Source: Centroberyx gerrardi (Eukaryota > Chordata > Actinopteri > Beryciformes > Berycidae). From it: a DNA stretch of 64,000 bases. The translations under genes were made by a program, and so were the position numbers. Numbering within the stretch: position 1 is the first letter of the stretch; every line of letters starts with the position of its first letter. The notes below the pieces were generated by a model. That model worked only from the letters and a program-made list of their open reading frames with translations. It was not told where the DNA came from and made no database searches. This document shows positions 47,561 to 61,980 of the stretch, in pieces. The stretch covers positions 14,499,905 through 14,563,904 of the forward strand of contig NC_136019.1 in NCBI RefSeq assembly GCF_048128805.1. The letters run 5' to 3'.

Positions 47561-49016
47561 ACTCGTACTCTCTCTCCTTCCATAGCACTAGAGCAATAAG
47601 GCCACTATATGAACCTAAAGGTCCCTGTATCCACACACTTATCAGTGTGTGTGTGTGCGTTATTCTGTTATTTCCTTCAGTGCCTCTGACAGACAACAAT
47701 GCGTGAAATACTTTTCACAGTATTGAAAAGTGTTGTACTATACAGTACAACTTTTTTTTTTAGTTTTGGCCCATTATAATTGACTTTTCTTAAACATCCA
47801 CGGTTTTGAATTCCATCCTGAACTGCTCAGGAAATTGACATGAAAATTATTAGGTATATCTCATTTGTAGTAACAGGCAAAGGTCGCTGAGCAATAATGC
47901 AATTACTGAGGCAATCAAAACATGGAGAATGGGGAATCCTGAAGCACTGTTGGATCAGGTGCTCCATGTACAGTCTCAGTGTGTGTGTGCGTGTGTGTGT
48001 GTGTGTCCCCTTTTATATTGTCTTTGGTTGGTGGTGGGAGGGTGGGTATATCTGAATTCTCCCAGCATGACATCATCTGACCCCCTTGCCGATCGTTTTA
48101 CCCCATCGCGGCACAAAAGCGTGCTCAGAGAAGTAAGAGGAGCGCACATGTATCATATGCTTGAAGTTGAGGAAGCAGCTAATCGCGCTGCCCCGCCAAA
48201 CGCCATGCTCCCAGAGGCACCGCTGGCGGACCGCGTCGTGTCTGGAACACTGTAACAGGATCTCCAGAGAGGAGCACAAAATGGGCGCTTTGTGTCCGAG
48301 ATTTGTCCAGACAAACCCAGATAAGGAAACCCAACAAGGGCGAGCCGAAGGAACTGCCTCTGCGACTTGAGCAAATAACCTTTAATCTAGGTCACGAAGC
48401 CAGATAGGGGCAGCGGCAGTAGCCTAACTACCAGTAATGGCACTGTTAGTGACGTGAGTGACAGAGATAAAGAGAAGGTTAATGTGGTCACTCTCAATGT
48501 ATCAATGATTAGCCATAGCAAAAAAGCCAGGTTTTTTTTCACTTCCAGCATTATTTTTGGGGGGGTTCTGGGGATCTGGGTTCGATCCCTCACGCAGTTG
48601 TACCTGCCGAAGTTCAAATTCAAATGAAGTGCTTCTGTAACTGAGGCTCTTTTTAGGAACAAAAATATAACACCTCCTCCACAATTTATCTGTCGAAGGC
48701 CTGAACCTTCCTGACACGAATGAACGAGCGCCGCTTAGTTGATTCCACGCTCTGCGGCAAGGCACTGATTGCAGCGGTGGCCCAAAGGAGCCCAATTCTC
48801 ATGGCAGTCATAACAAGAACCATACACCCCCCCCCCTATAACTGTGGCCGGCCCAGGGGCTGTGTGTCTGTCTCCCCCGGCCCACGTCTCCCTGCACCTC
48901 CCTAAACGCTCGATGGGGGGACAGGACGAGATGACTACACGGACCATATGTGTCGGCAGACCACAAAATGCTGAAGCCATTACTTGGCCCACTCTACTGA
49001 AATTGAAAGCAGGAGC

Positions 49017-49020
<4 letters not shown>

Positions 49021-49048
<28 letters not shown>
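49021..49048. repeat. (AGC)9 microsatellite
   Basis: Nine perfect AGC triplets in intronic DNA, the only clean CAG-type triplet run in nfib intron 2. Confidence 0.95.
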
Positions 49049-52000
49049 ATAGCTAGTTTTGGCTGAGTTTGGGGGCAGTGTTAGGAAAGCCCAGTCAGAT
49101 GGTAGTGCTCAAGCTGACTTGTTGACGGCAGCAAGCAGCAGACGGGTGATGTCTTGTTGTCATAGGGCCAGCTCCTCCCCCTCACGACCTCTTGGTGGTG
49201 ACACTTGTCTCTCGCTCTTTGTTTTAAGTTTGGGAGCGTGTGTGTGCAAGTGTGCGTGTGTGTGTGCATGTTCCTAAAGTGTAATTATTGAATGCCTCAG
49301 ACTACAGATCCCCACCAATACTGTCTTTTTGGATGTGGTATTGATTTCAATTGGGGAGCAAAAGTAATTTAATTATATCTTCTTTTATGAAGAATGCACA
49401 TGTCATTCAAAGTATTTTCTTAGGATTCTTAGGATTGGATAATTTTGCGTACTAGTACTGCGCTGAAGCCTGAACTGTACCAAGCCCATATGAGTGTATT
49501 TCTTCCCAGTAAATCCAACTACAAATGGAGGCTTACCACATGTGAGATTGCATTTCATGTGCTGAAAACATGCATTTAGGCAACATTGTTGATACATTTC
49601 TCATGTTCATATTATATTCACGATGAAGCATTTGGTCAACCACCATGTCATTGTAAGCTGCAGCGGTACTCTTGCTCTTGGCGTTTGAAAAGGCACAATA
49701 CAAACAGTATCCTTTTAGCGTTAGTTAGCTGCCCCCAGAATTCAGCTTTCCTCAAATCTTCCTACTGCAGTATGTCTTGCAGGAACCGCATGCATCTAAT
49801 GCATTAGTTCAGGGTATTGTGTTACATACAGCATACTTCATGCATTGTGATTGTTGCCCATTTTTGTGAGAGTCTACCATGATTTGATTTTGTCCAACAA
49901 AAGAAAATTTCGCCAAGTTTTGTTTTTGTGGAACAACTTTTTTATCATGTTAAATGTTTACAGGTAAACGGGAGTTATTCTAGGCAACTTGATTTTACCG
50001 TTGTTATTGTATTGCACAAAAGGACGGTTTGAAACATCATAGTTACAGGGTGTGTGTATGTGTGTGTGTGCATGCTTGAACGCAAACAGGTTTTTGTTAT
50101 GTGTGTTTGTCTGTGCTGTGTGAATCTGCATGTATCTATGAGTATGTGTTTTTTTTTTCTATTCTCTACTTGATTACTTTCAGTTGAGTTATGGCTTTCT
50201 TACTCAACTAGGTCTATCTGGTGCTGCTGGTTTTAGGTATCATCTCAAGGCACTTTCCTGTAAAAGGGAACATTTACTGGCAACATATTCCCTTCACTTC
50301 CTCGTTGACACCTTTTTAAATCATAACCCCAAAAAGCATGGGATCCCATTCTGTAGCATTTGGTGTTTTGTAATCTATTTATTTATATATTTACTTACTT
50401 ATGTTGGAGGGCGGGTGTTCATAGGATAAGGGGGCATGGCGCAGACTTATCTCCAAGCGCGCGTCTGTCATCTGCTGCTGCAGACAGAGTGCTCTTTCAT
50501 TCGCTCCCCTGAAAGAGGGTTCACAGAGATTTAAGGGCCAGCATTGTTTGTGCTCTGCGATGCTTAATCACTTTTGATTGGGCACCATATTAAAACTTGG
50601 GCTCTGGACGGGAGAGAGGCTCTGCGACTGAAAGGAGTACCGTCCCCCACAAGAAGGGGCGGTGTTGCCTCACTGGGTGGATGATGTGGGGGGGAAAAGA
50701 CACACTGACAAACTTATTCCAACTGAAAATATTTAAATGTTTTATGTTTTATGTAGGGAAAGATGAGGGTGAATGTCCACAGCAGAGTGGTAGCTTACAC
50801 CTAAGTTTCAAAGAGTACTACTTGCATGGGACTTAATGATTTTGTTTATTTTTAATAAAAACTGCCTCAATGGGATCCATACATCATTCAAACAGTCAAG
50901 TGTTTTTTTTTCTTCCCCTGGCTGAAAAAACACACCGTATACTGGAAAAACACGGCATATAGGCTTAGAGGTTCTGCAGCTTTGCCTCCAGTGTCTTATC
51001 TTTCCTTGAGCTAAAGGGGTAAGATGGCGGCTTATCCCTAAAGCACTTCACTTTCCCACACCCCCGCCCCCCCTGCACTCCATTTCACTGCAGCACTGAT
51101 TACACATAGTGTTTACATATTCCATAGAGCACTGTGACAGAGATAAACCTCTCCTGATGCTTATCCCCTGGCCACAATGTGGAAACCACTAAGATATAAT
51201 GTAAACCAAACGTCGCAGCTGCCCTTTCATGTCTCAAGTGCCAGTTCTGTGCGCTCAGCTAGAATTTTGAGAGCTTGGCTTTAGGTGGCATCGGTTAAAT
51301 TGAAGTTTAAACCGTCATACTTTTTCTTCTTTTAATGACATTTGTGAAGTTCCTTTCAGAAGTGTATTTTCGTAATGTAGAAATACTAATGTGGAGGGAG
51401 CATCGGTTCAAAAGTACACTCCGGATTTGGATGTTTGCTGAAAGAAAACACATTGCAGTGTGCATTTTATATCTTTGAACCAGCTAGTCTGCACATCCCA
51501 GCTCCTCTCTCTTGATAATTTTAATTGATTGTGGAAACTTTGAGTAGTTTGCTTTGCTGAAGAAGAGTGCTTGACATACATAGCTTGGAGTTTTGGGAAC
51601 GAACATTTGCGGCAAGGGATAGGCATTTGATATGAAATGTGATTAATGATCCACACACATCAGCGAATGAGGGGAGTGTTCCCCATAAAGTAGGTTGTGG
51701 GATTATACAGAGGGCTGCACTCGGAGGGCTTCTTGGCATTAATTGGCCTGTCTCTCCTGTGGCTCCGTGCATGCTGTCACTCTCCTCAGCACACTGTGGT
51801 TTGTGCATGTTGTCACTCTTGAGGTCCTTCGCAGTAAATGTGTCACGGGGAAATAGCACCGGCCTAAAAATACCCTTGCATGTGTATTTCCCATCGCCTC
51901 ACATTTGGATCGCTGAGTGTCTCGGGTCGTTCAAGACCCCGCGACACAGCCCCCGCAGCTGGGAATGAAATTCAACTGCTGAAATCATCAAGGCACTGAA

Positions 52001-54248
52001 CTGTTTTGAGGAATGTTCCCCAGCAGCAACACTGCGTCCCGTTCCTCTCGCTGAGAAGATGAATTCGAGAACCTGCACCTTCTGCCATTCAGTTTAAACA
52101 TTTGTAAATAGTTCTTCATTGAGTTGAACATATTCCACTAACATTCAAGCACTCCGGGGGCTTATGTTTGGAGTCGGTCCATAGGCTCCTCCAGTCGCGT
52201 AGCACCTGCACCACACCCAAGTTTTATGAAGTGCTGATGAGAATGAATGCTTGCCACAGGGCTACTGTTCAGTGTACATAACCTGCTATCAGGACACACA
52301 CACATACACAGACACACAATTCTCTATACAGTTAAGCTTGCAGGACAGACTGTACCGCAGCTGCCAAGGTTAACTAAGGGAAATGAGGTTGTAATCTTCA
52401 TTAGCTAAAAGTGTTCCGTCAAGTCAAGCCGGTTTGTAATGTACCTCAGATCCCCTTTGCTGGAACAGCTCCATACTGTGCATACTCTACAATCAGTTTG
52501 ACATAGCGTCACATGCCTTAACTTCATTAATTTAACAATACATGTGTATTGTATCACCTTGCCCATAGAGCAGAGAGAGCCAGACAGAAGAAATTTGTTT
52601 TCTCTCTATGCTGTATAGGATTCAAGTTGGCCCAATAAATCTAAAACTAATCCACCAAGTGCGAGCTCATCCCTCTTAATTTGTTTGCGCGCTTTACGTC
52701 CATGAAGATGTTCTCCAGTGACATCTAAGCCATCACGTTGACAACCCCAAGTGGCTTCTAATACTCAGACTGATTCTCTTCTATAGCTCCTTTGATGCTC
52801 CCTTTATTATGTTTGATGGGCTATTTTTTTTTCCTCATCTTGTTTACCAAAGAGGCCCGATAAGGCCTTCAGCGAGCGAGCTGAACTTGCAGTCTGGTGC
52901 TTGGCCACTTGGGCAAAGCTGAGGCCTACTTTAATCAAGACATTAGAATGACCCACTTCATCTTATGCTAATTTGTTTTTGGAAATTTAGCTGGGATTGA
53001 CTGTGAAGAAATGTTTTTGGTCCCTTTTAATAAGCTTATATCAAAGTAATATCTGTGCATTGAAGTATGTAGACATAATTCCACTGTGGCTTTTTTTTGT
53101 TACATACTGCAGAACCCTATTTTCCATACAGTATGTGATGGCATTGGATTACTTGGATTACTTTGCTTGGCTGTTTTTAAGAAAGCAGGCCTAATCTGTT
53201 GTAAAGCAGAGAAGTGGTCCTTTTACGAGGTGCTAATGGACTGCTAATTCTTGGGGAAAGGCAGAGTGACCAATTCATTCAGCTGAGTGTTTACTACCTA
53301 TTGCCCTTTGACCCCTGTCTGTCAGGGTGAACTCACATGCAAGTGGTTGTTCCAGCATGAGCACTTCGTTTACATTACTGCACTTTTTTGTTGCTTTTAC
53401 AATCCCGAATACCATATACTGTCACATATACAGTTATTGTGCATTGCAGTGATTTATGTTGGTAAAACTCTTATCTTTAACATCTGTCCAGATTGGTTCA
53501 CATTATTTTCTTAAGCTTTGTCATGACACTAACAGTTCTGTGTTGACGTATCACAACAAAAGCTTGTGTGTCCCAACTAACCATATCATTCAATTAGCTA
53601 ATAGCCTGTCCACCCTTGTTTCCAGCAAGCCCCTGCAGATGTATTTACTAGACCCTGTTGTCTTTATGGTTTCCTCTGGCAAAACGTGCGTAAATAGCGG
53701 CGGATAAAACGAGAGGTGATTTAGTGGCCTCGTCACAATGCGCCCGGCTCTGGCGGCCGCTTCCTACCTTTGTGTGCTCGAGGGCTCAGGGGTGCGGCAG
53801 CGGATACATGGCCCGGGTCCCGGCGGGCTCCAAAGAGGGAAGGAAACCTGGTGTCAAAGGCGATCGCTTGCTGCTCCTGTTATCTGAGCAAGAGACACTC
53901 ACAGTAAGACTCAGTGACACTCACAGATTTTCCATACTACGTGTGTGGTTGAGGACAAGAATAACAGTTTAAAATGTTATCACAATTATTTTTTTAATTA
54001 TTTCAGTTGGTTTAATGCATAAGCATTTACACAAAACTGAAACTACAGCGTTTCCCAAAGTGGAAGCAGTAAAAAATGGCGTCCAGTGGAAACCGTGTTG
54101 CGTGTGGATTGGTGCTGCATGGTTTCTTTCTCCTACTCCTCTCTGCACAGGCCTCTCCTGTAACCTTGAGAGAAGCCCGCGCAGGCCCCAAGTTCAACGA
54201 GTGCATGAGGCATATTTTCGCTGAGCGTGCTTGGACCGCCCCACTAAA

Positions 54249-54294
54249 CCCCCCGACCCCCCCCCCACCCCCACCCCCCCCTCCCCTCCCCTCC
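54249..54294. repeat. C-rich low-complexity tract
   Basis: C-runs interrupted by single A, G or T bases over 46 bases. Confidence 0.9.
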
Positions 54295-57200
54295 ACACCA
54301 TACATACAGCTTTTTTTCCCTCCTCCTAAAGAGGACTCCCTGTAGGCCTTGCCTTTCACAGCGCCTGCAAAGGAAATACATTATGTGTAAAAAGAATTCC
54401 ATATGGTGTCATACGATCTGTGTAATTCTCTCTCAATTGATAAAAAAAAAAGTCACCTTCCATGCACAGTTCTGTTCTTTGTGAAAGGTACTCGTTTCTT
54501 GTAAGTATTTCCCTGTTACATTGTAGACTATTGTTTTTTTTCCAACCAGTTACAAACAGTTTTTTCTAGATGTTTGTTACAGATATGATGAATCATTCTG
54601 TAAATGATTTTGGGGGTTTCTCCTAAGGGCACAACTGATCTTACACTTGATGTTAATGCTTTTATTAATTCAAAAAATGACTGAGAATAAGAAATAGATT
54701 CAGCCCAACAGGATAGACCTTTTAAGTTGATAATACTCATTACTTTCTTCTTTCCTGATAGATATCTGGAAGACAGTTGTAGATGTTTAGTTATGCGGAG
54801 CTGTGGCTGACATCAGCTACTGTAGCTTACAGTGAGGCCTCCTGCCTTGGCTGCGGGTGAGAGTCTGTGGCAGTCCTACGGGTAGGCTGTTCCAGGTAAA
54901 CCCTGCCAAGTTCAAGTGGCTTGGACCAAACCCCGCACCGCAAATGGGAAGTGTTTCTGCAGGGCTGCCAACCAGCGAGGGTTGTGACTGCAACAAGCCT
55001 GCCATCAGTGTCAGCAAAGAGATAGTGTTTTCTCTGCGCAGATTCAAGCAGGCCCTCAGGAAAAAAAAAGGTTAGGCCGAGGGTTGAGGCAAGGAGATGT
55101 ATATGTGGATGCTTGCCAGGAGGGGGATTATAGTGTCTGCTCCAGTGGTGGCCCTTTGATATTCCTCCCAGTTCCCATGATGCAACACTGTGGCTAGTTC
55201 CAGTCTAGATTACGTTTTTATGGCCTCTGGAAAGAAGCCACACAAAACGCAAGGCAAGTATAATATACTATGACCAAGATCCTTAAACGTTTTCAGGTTG
55301 AACAGTGTATGATTGGGCAGATATATTATTTTGATAGGCATATTTGTGTTTTTCTTGGTTCTTACTTTTGCAGAAACTAATACAGACCAAATAAATGTGC
55401 TTACTTTGATGGATAACCTGATGATAGAAAATCTTTGTAACAATTCCAATACTCTATTTTTATGTTGGTTGGTTGTTAAAAAATGTCACCAACATGAAAC
55501 ACTTAGGGAGGGCTGTGAGGGTGAGAGAACAGAGTCAAATATAATTTTTTAGGGCAGGGGAGTTGGGGAGTTTGGAGGTCCCCAGATGATGGAAAAACCC
55601 TGGAGGCAGAAATAATCAATGCATTTGATGGTAGCATAATATGACTTTTTACATTTGATTGCCTGGGAGGCATGGTGCGCTCTACCTAAGAGCATAAGAG
55701 AGATAAAATGGAAAATCTGTGTGTGTCTGTGAGTGTGTGAGTGAGTGCACGTGTACAGTGTATTTTTGTGCTGCGTGCAGCTTGTCCTAATATCAGTGTG
55801 CGGGGGGGCAGTTGTGATGAACGAGGGAATCAAGTCACACTCAAAGCTCAGAATGCAAACAGGGGCCACTTTTTCTACGCGGCGCTAGTTCTCTGCTCCC
55901 CGCTCAGCGGCCGACCCTGCCAGAAACATGCCCCCATGAAACATAAACAGAACGGCCCCGCTTGCCCTGCAGTGTTTACCTTCCTGAGCCGAACCCGGGG
56001 GAGAACTGTCTCTGGCGTGCCCCCAACCAACTACCTCTCTCCTCCTCCTCTTCCCCCTCCGCCCATTCGCCCATTCCAGCATTTACCCCAACCCTGTCCC
56101 CCCCCCCACACACACACACCCCCGATCTCAGTCAGTGAGTGAACTTTTGGCATCCCAGATAAAGTGAAAACGACATGCTTGGATGAGTGGAAAGCAAGGC
56201 TCTGGGAGCTGGCTGTGAGGCGGGTGTAAAGGCCCCTGCGGTGTGGACCCGAGTGGACAAATCCTAGCGAGTTGAGGAAGTGGAGGAAAGAGTGCTGGGA
56301 GGGGTAGATGAGTTGCTGGGGGGCGGGTGGGCGGGCGGGCACATGGAATAGCGGCAAAAGGGGAATTCCTGTTCCTGAACGGGAAAGTGATGGAAAAAGT
56401 GACTGCAAGATCCTGCTCATGCCGTTCCATGTCAAAACAGCCAAACGCTGCCGTCATCCGTGCGAATATTTCAAGAGATTATCATTGGGGAGCCGCGTGG
56501 GAAAGGCTGAAGCGGCGTTGTGAGGACAGCCCGACTTAAACTCGCTTTAACAGAAAGCCTTACTTTCTTAACTTTATCAGAGCAAGACACACTATTCAAG
56601 GTACCTGCAAACAAACAAACAAAAAGCTGCCGGGTTAGACCTGATGACAGATGCCTTTGTTCTTTCATATCATCCTAGCATTTTGGCAACAACCCAGAAA
56701 TCATCTACAAACAAAGGCCCTTCACATTCTCGTCCTAAATAGCGAGGGAGGACCAGGCTTGCCATGCCTGAGGATACTGCCTGCTTGCATGCCTGCTGTA
56801 CACCTTTGTTTTACTCAGCGCGTACAATGTGACCACATTTTTCGATGTAGATATGATCTGTAATATCACAGCATTCAACACAGGGCATTTGAGAGCTAAC
56901 ATATCAGAATCTAAATTCCAGTATCTACTGCATACCGATATATCTCCAAAACGTGAGAATCTGTTGATGTAATGTGTTGTAGTTCTGTCCATGTGACAAC
57001 ACAGCGTGGCCTCGGCTCTGAATGCCAGGCTTTGTGTAACATTGTTTATGACTTTCAAACAACAGAATCTGAAATTAATTTAGCGGCTCCTCTCTCCCGA
57101 CTGTAAACTGGCGCTGTGCAGCCAAACCACATGTTGTTATTGCTGCAGTGGCAGAGGGGGCTGCCCCAGCAGGCCTTAGGAGCACAGGGCGGATTTGCTC

Positions 57201-59450
57201 TCTGTTTTTTGCCAGGAATGTGGAACACAGCTCTCTCTCTCTCTCTCTCTCTCTCTCGCTCTGAATATCTCGCTTACTGTGCACTTAAATATGATTTATC
57301 TATCATATGCTTGTGGTATGGGAATGGGAATACTCTGTCAAACCTGAGAGATTATATTTGCATTTTGATCTTTACTAAAGCCAAGATGTTTTGATTTGGC
57401 ATGATTACACGACGATTTGTTGTGTTAAGTGACAGGCCATTGACTTAAATAGAAATTTGTGTCTGTGTACGTGTGTGTTTGAATTGCGCATCTGGGACCC
57501 ACAACCACAAAGAGCAAAGATGCTTTGCACCTCTACTGCGGTTTACTGCTGCCAGCTAGATATCTCCAGACAGTTGGTGGGTCCATGAGGAGTGGAGGAG
57601 CTCCACTGTCTCTGGATGACTGCCAACACTCTGACCTTGTGGCGGGCAAAGCTGCTGTCACTCCCCCTTGAGTTATGTGAGAACCTGTTTTATGATGCTG
57701 TTTTTTTTACCATTGCTCTGCATCTGACTACAGGTCACCAAATGAGCTCTTACCTGACGCAGTGCATCTGTAAGAAGCATCGCTCGCACCCACACTAGTA
57801 GACTAGCTAGGCTTTGTGAAATCGCTCCTAAATCGAACAAGGCTTTTTCATGTCCAACCATGCGTCAGCCTGTAGCCGCATGCTGTAATAACAAAGAAAG
57901 AACTCACGATTTGGCAACACCTCAGATTAATTGTTTTTTTTTCATAATTTCCCTTGTTGCCCTAAAAGCTGAAGCTTCGCTCCCTGGTCTTGTGCCAGTG
58001 GAGACACCCAAACCCCACTCCCCCAACACACCCCCTTGCCCCCGAGCCTCTATCCCCACGGCTGCTTTGATTCAGGCCGGCTCTGACTGGGGGCCTCCAA
58101 AAGCCCCGTCTCCAGGCTCATTAACAGGAAAGGAGGGGTTTTACTGGCCATGCGACAGGCAGCCGGCTTTTAAACCGCCGACATGCCGCTCCATTGGCCT
58201 ACTGCCGCTGAACAAGCCACCACCTTAAAGAGTTTTAAATGTCTTACCTGAGGACGCATTGGGTTGGGAGCTGGGAGTGTATAAAGGCGTGGGCATTATT
58301 AGACTGTTTTGGCTTCCAGAGATAGATGGCTCTAGACAGGTCGGTATTTATGATGTACTCTCTCTGAATTGAAACCCACGGCCTGGAAATTGTCCTGACT
58401 CAGAGCTGCATTGTGCTGTCAAGCTTTTCAAGGTAAACCTTGGGCTACACCTTGCCAAAAGATACTGTCCTTGCACATGTGTTATACACGTAGTATGTAG
58501 TCCACTTGATGGATGTCGGATTAACTGATCAGGAGAAATGATGATGCAGCAGCATGGTGGCCTGGATAGTGAGGAAGAAAGCTATAGGACTGTGTTCTTT
58601 TGCACCTGCCGCTCCATTCCCTACTGGAGTTGTAATGGCAGAAATAAACTGGCTCGACATCTGTTGGCAATGTCAGTAGTCTGTTTTTATGCTTGTAATG
58701 ACACATTAAACTCTGTGGTTGATTCCCCTCCTTCTCCACCCTATGTCCCGTTCCAAGGGAGCAGTGCCAGCAAAATCGTTTGAATGAGTGCGCGCTTTGT
58801 TTTCTTTGTCTGTTTTGGGCCAAGATCTGGTCTTAGATGTGGTGGCATTCTATGATCGGATAATTCCTTCCACGTCCCAATTAAGGTGTGTGTGTGTGTG
58901 TGTGTGTTTGTGTGCATTTACCGCTACTTGCTTGGCACGGCCCAGGGAGTGCAAACAGTGGCAATGGGTGGCAGGGATCCTCGGTGGCCTCTCGCCCAGC
59001 TGGAGGTGAGCCATTTTGCCCTGCGAGGGAGCACCCAGTTGCCCTGGCGCGGCCTGCTGCTCTCGCCAGTGGGAACTCCTCTTGGCTGAGCCTGCATCCA
59101 AGTTGAACCCTGACGCCGTCGTAAGCACTGACAATCACTGACACATCACTGGCACGGGCTTCACAGACACACAGCACAACACAGGCCGGAGTCAAAATTT
59201 AGTGTCTCTGCTACTGAAATTATACACTGTATTAATGCAAAGGGATCAAACAGTTGCTTTCATTTGTTTTCCATGTAAATATCAAAACTGGAAACCATCA
59301 ATACTCCTACATCATAAAACAAGAGCTTGTTTTTCTGCTCGTTTTTTGCTCTTTTCATATTTCCGCAGGAGTTTGCAATTATTTTAAGCAAGTTTTACAT
59401 ATTTTCAAATTGATTTTCATCGGAAGTTGTAGTTTTCTAACACGCTTGGA

Positions 59451-59464
59451 ATTTGCATGCAAAT
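59451..59464. promoter_or_regulatory. palindromic octamer (POU) site
   Basis: ATTTGCATGCAAAT is a perfect 14-base palindrome made of two overlapping octamer motifs (ATTTGCAT and ATGCAAAT). It lies in unique, AT-rich intronic sequence. POU-factor binding is inferred from the motif. Confidence 0.4.
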
Positions 59465-60650
59465 GACGGTGCTTTATTTGAACGTTTGCTTTTGGGTAAC
59501 GCTATCAGGGTGTAAGCGTGGTTGGTGTGAGATAAAGATGTAGGTACCATTGCAAGTCCTAACTGGGCTTGCTTATCAGGGCAAACCAGAGCACCGTCAA
59601 GTACATTAATGGAACAAAAAAAGCTGTGAACTCGCTCAGACGCAAAGTCCACCAGCTGTGATTCAGAATTCAAGGAGCGCACTTCAGACGGCTTTTCGGA
59701 AAGGTACATTTGAAAACCGAACAATACGGACTTTCATAACCGGGTGTGCGTGTGAAAGTTGAAAGGAGGTTGGCTGTGTAACATTTGGGCAACTAAAATC
59801 AGTTAGCCTCGGTGGTATCACAACCAGGCTGTCCCTTAAACTATGATCTGTGGGCCAACTTGCCTCTCCTGGGAGAGCGGGGAATTTCCCAGACCCCCAC
59901 CCCACCAGCCCCCCACCCCCAATCCCTCATCCCCTCTGTCCCCCCTCCCTCTGGACCAGTCGAGACGTGCAGGTTTGAACCCTCTCTCTCTGTGTTTCTG
60001 GCCTCCCATGCCCATTGCCACTCAAGCAGCAGGGGTCCGGTGCATTTGTCTCATAATTATCCGACTGGATGGGGGGGTTCTGAAGATGAAAGAGGCGAAT
60101 CACAGAGCTCCTCTGTCAAAGGTCTGTCTGCCTGACTGGGGGGGTTTGGATCTATCTCCCTCGCCCGCTCCCTCGCTCCCTCTCACTGCATCCACTCCCC
60201 CCTCCACCACTACCCCAACACACACACACACACACAGACTTACTTTTCCTCAAGAGCTGCCTCCACGGAGCATAATCGCCGACAGTGAACGCTCGTGCAC
60301 AGCCCCCCCCCCCGACCAGCCACCCCGCTGATTCATTCACAACTACAAAACTGCAAAAATACCCCCCACCCTCACATCCTGAAAGACTTCAGACTTTCTC
60401 CCTTTTTTTTTTCATCCCCTCTCATGCTCCGCCCACCAACCCATCGGCTGGCCGCCCACCTCACCTCCTTGCCCCCCCCCACCCTCCTCCCCTCTTTTCT
60501 CCTCTCCTCCTCCCCCCCTCCGCCCCCCACCTTTCTCCTTCTTCTCCTCTTAACTACTGGCTAGGAGTTAATGGACTGTTTTGGCTAGTCTCCAGACGGT
60601 GAGTGTCACCTCATTAGCCTATAGCGGCTAGCTCCCAGACTGCTCCTTGT

Positions 60651-60659
60651 GTATGTGTG

Positions 60660-60694
<35 letters not shown>
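60651..60694. repeat. (TG)n microsatellite
   Basis: About 21 TG units with one CG interruption. Confidence 0.95.
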
Positions 60695-61483
60695 AGGAGG
60701 AGGACTACAACGACGGAATGTCATTGGTCTGTCCGCCCCCCCACTCCACTCCACCCCCTACCCCCCTCCCTCTCCCCTTCCCACCACTACAATGAATGAG
60801 AAAACACGCATGCATAATTAAATCTATAGTCTCGTCCTCTACCCACCCTCCCTTCCCTCCTTCCTCCATGGCCATGCATTTAAAAAAAAAAAACGTCCCC
60901 GCTTGGAAGTTTGCCACCATGGAAAAAAAAAGCGGTGTCTTCGAACCGGAGAGATGTGGCCAACCTTCCACCCACGCAGGGACCTATTCTTTTTTACCTC
61001 GGCCCGCCGAATGGCAGGGTGGCAACAGCGGGCGAATGTAAATGCCACCCGGTCCTGCCAGTCAATTATGCTGCAACAAAGCTAATTGTTTGTTTGGTGC
61101 ATACCAAAAAGATACCACGGCTCGCCGTTGATGGGCCCATTGTTTCAACGCAGATGCGAAGTTCTTTTTTCTCACAGACCAGACCTGACGCTGTTTACGC
61201 ATGTGAATGATGAGACACTTTCAGAAGCCAGTTAAACTTTTTTTTTATTGTTGCAAGTGTAGATAATAAAGATGATCATACATGGATAGATCTCGGTACA
61301 ACATTAGACGCAATGGACGTCGCCCGATGTCATGTAAGAGATGAGGAGTTTGGCATAGTACAGCTATTAAAGAGGAGAGAGACAGGAATAGAGAGAAAAA
61401 GAAAGAGGTAGAAAAAGAGGAAAAAAAGGGAAAAAGAAGAAAAAAAAGGAGAGGAAAGGCTACATTGTGAGAAAAGGACAAAC

Positions 61484-61507
61484 AGAGAGAGAGAGAGAGA
61501 GAGAGAG
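61484..61507. repeat. (GA)n microsatellite
   Basis: About 12 GA units within a wider purine-rich stretch from 61370. Confidence 0.9.
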
Positions 61508-61980
61508 GGAGGAGGTGGAAACATTAAGTGGGGCGCAGTGTGCCGACTGGAGGCCAGCCTGCTCATTTTTCATGGGACAGATGAGCCACTGTGTCGCGTT
61601 GTGTTGTGTTGTTGTCTGCAGCCCAGCCGCTGACCGCATAGCACATGTACAGCACAGATCAGCTCTCCGCAGGACGCTGGGTGTGTGTGCCCCTGTGTGT
61701 GCGTGCACGCATGTCATTGTGTGTGAATTAAATGCGTGTGTGTGTGTGAACGTGAAGTACGACTACATGTATACATTTTGTCAAAGTCGAGATCGGGCCA
61801 GCGTGTATTTGCATGCGAGCGTTTGGGGTTAAGTGCTTTTGTGTGTACGTGCTTATGTGTGTACATGTGCATACGACGTGTTTATGTGCATGTGTGCAGG
61901 TTGTGTGTGAGCTTGTGCGCATGCCCAGGTGTGTGTGTGTGTGTGTGTGTCGTGGACAGTGATATAGGGGTAAATTAAAA

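Larger units (their letters stand above)
46101..53700 (+). other. nfib: nfib intron 2, part 4
   Basis: No gene is seen. It has TC repeats at 47502, TG runs near 47985, AGC repeats at 49021 and short T/A-runs. Repeat-free AT-rich segments with homeobox-like words (CTCTAATTGCATTTAATCTG at about 46230; CTTATGCTAATTTGTTTTTG at about 52960) may be enhancers; this is inference only. Confidence 0.5.
53701..61980 (+). other. nfib: nfib intron 2, part 5
   Basis: No gene is supported. It includes the C-run at 54249, CT run at about 57232, TG runs at about 58887 and 60651, C-rich stretches at about 56035-56125 and 59890-60550, and GA repeats at 61485. A palindromic octamer site is at 59451. C-rich open frames (Pro-rich) are composition artefacts. 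Confidence 0.5.

Noticed and set aside
48571..48590. GGTTCGATCC, a tRNA B-box match, as a tRNA gene or SINE
   Set aside because: No A box, no cloverleaf stems and no acceptor pairing could be found upstream; a single B-box word is expected by chance.
54076..54345. 89-residue plus-strand open frame with ATG and a signal-peptide-like start (hydrophobic LLLLSAQA)
   Set aside because: It sits inside nfib intron 2, its second half is translation of a C-rich tract, and no family is recognisable. The hydrophobic start is probably chance.
60285..60602. Pro-rich open frames in the C-rich stretch (also at 55741 and 59843)
   Set aside because: Composition artefact: long C-runs lack stop codons; no splice context or family match.
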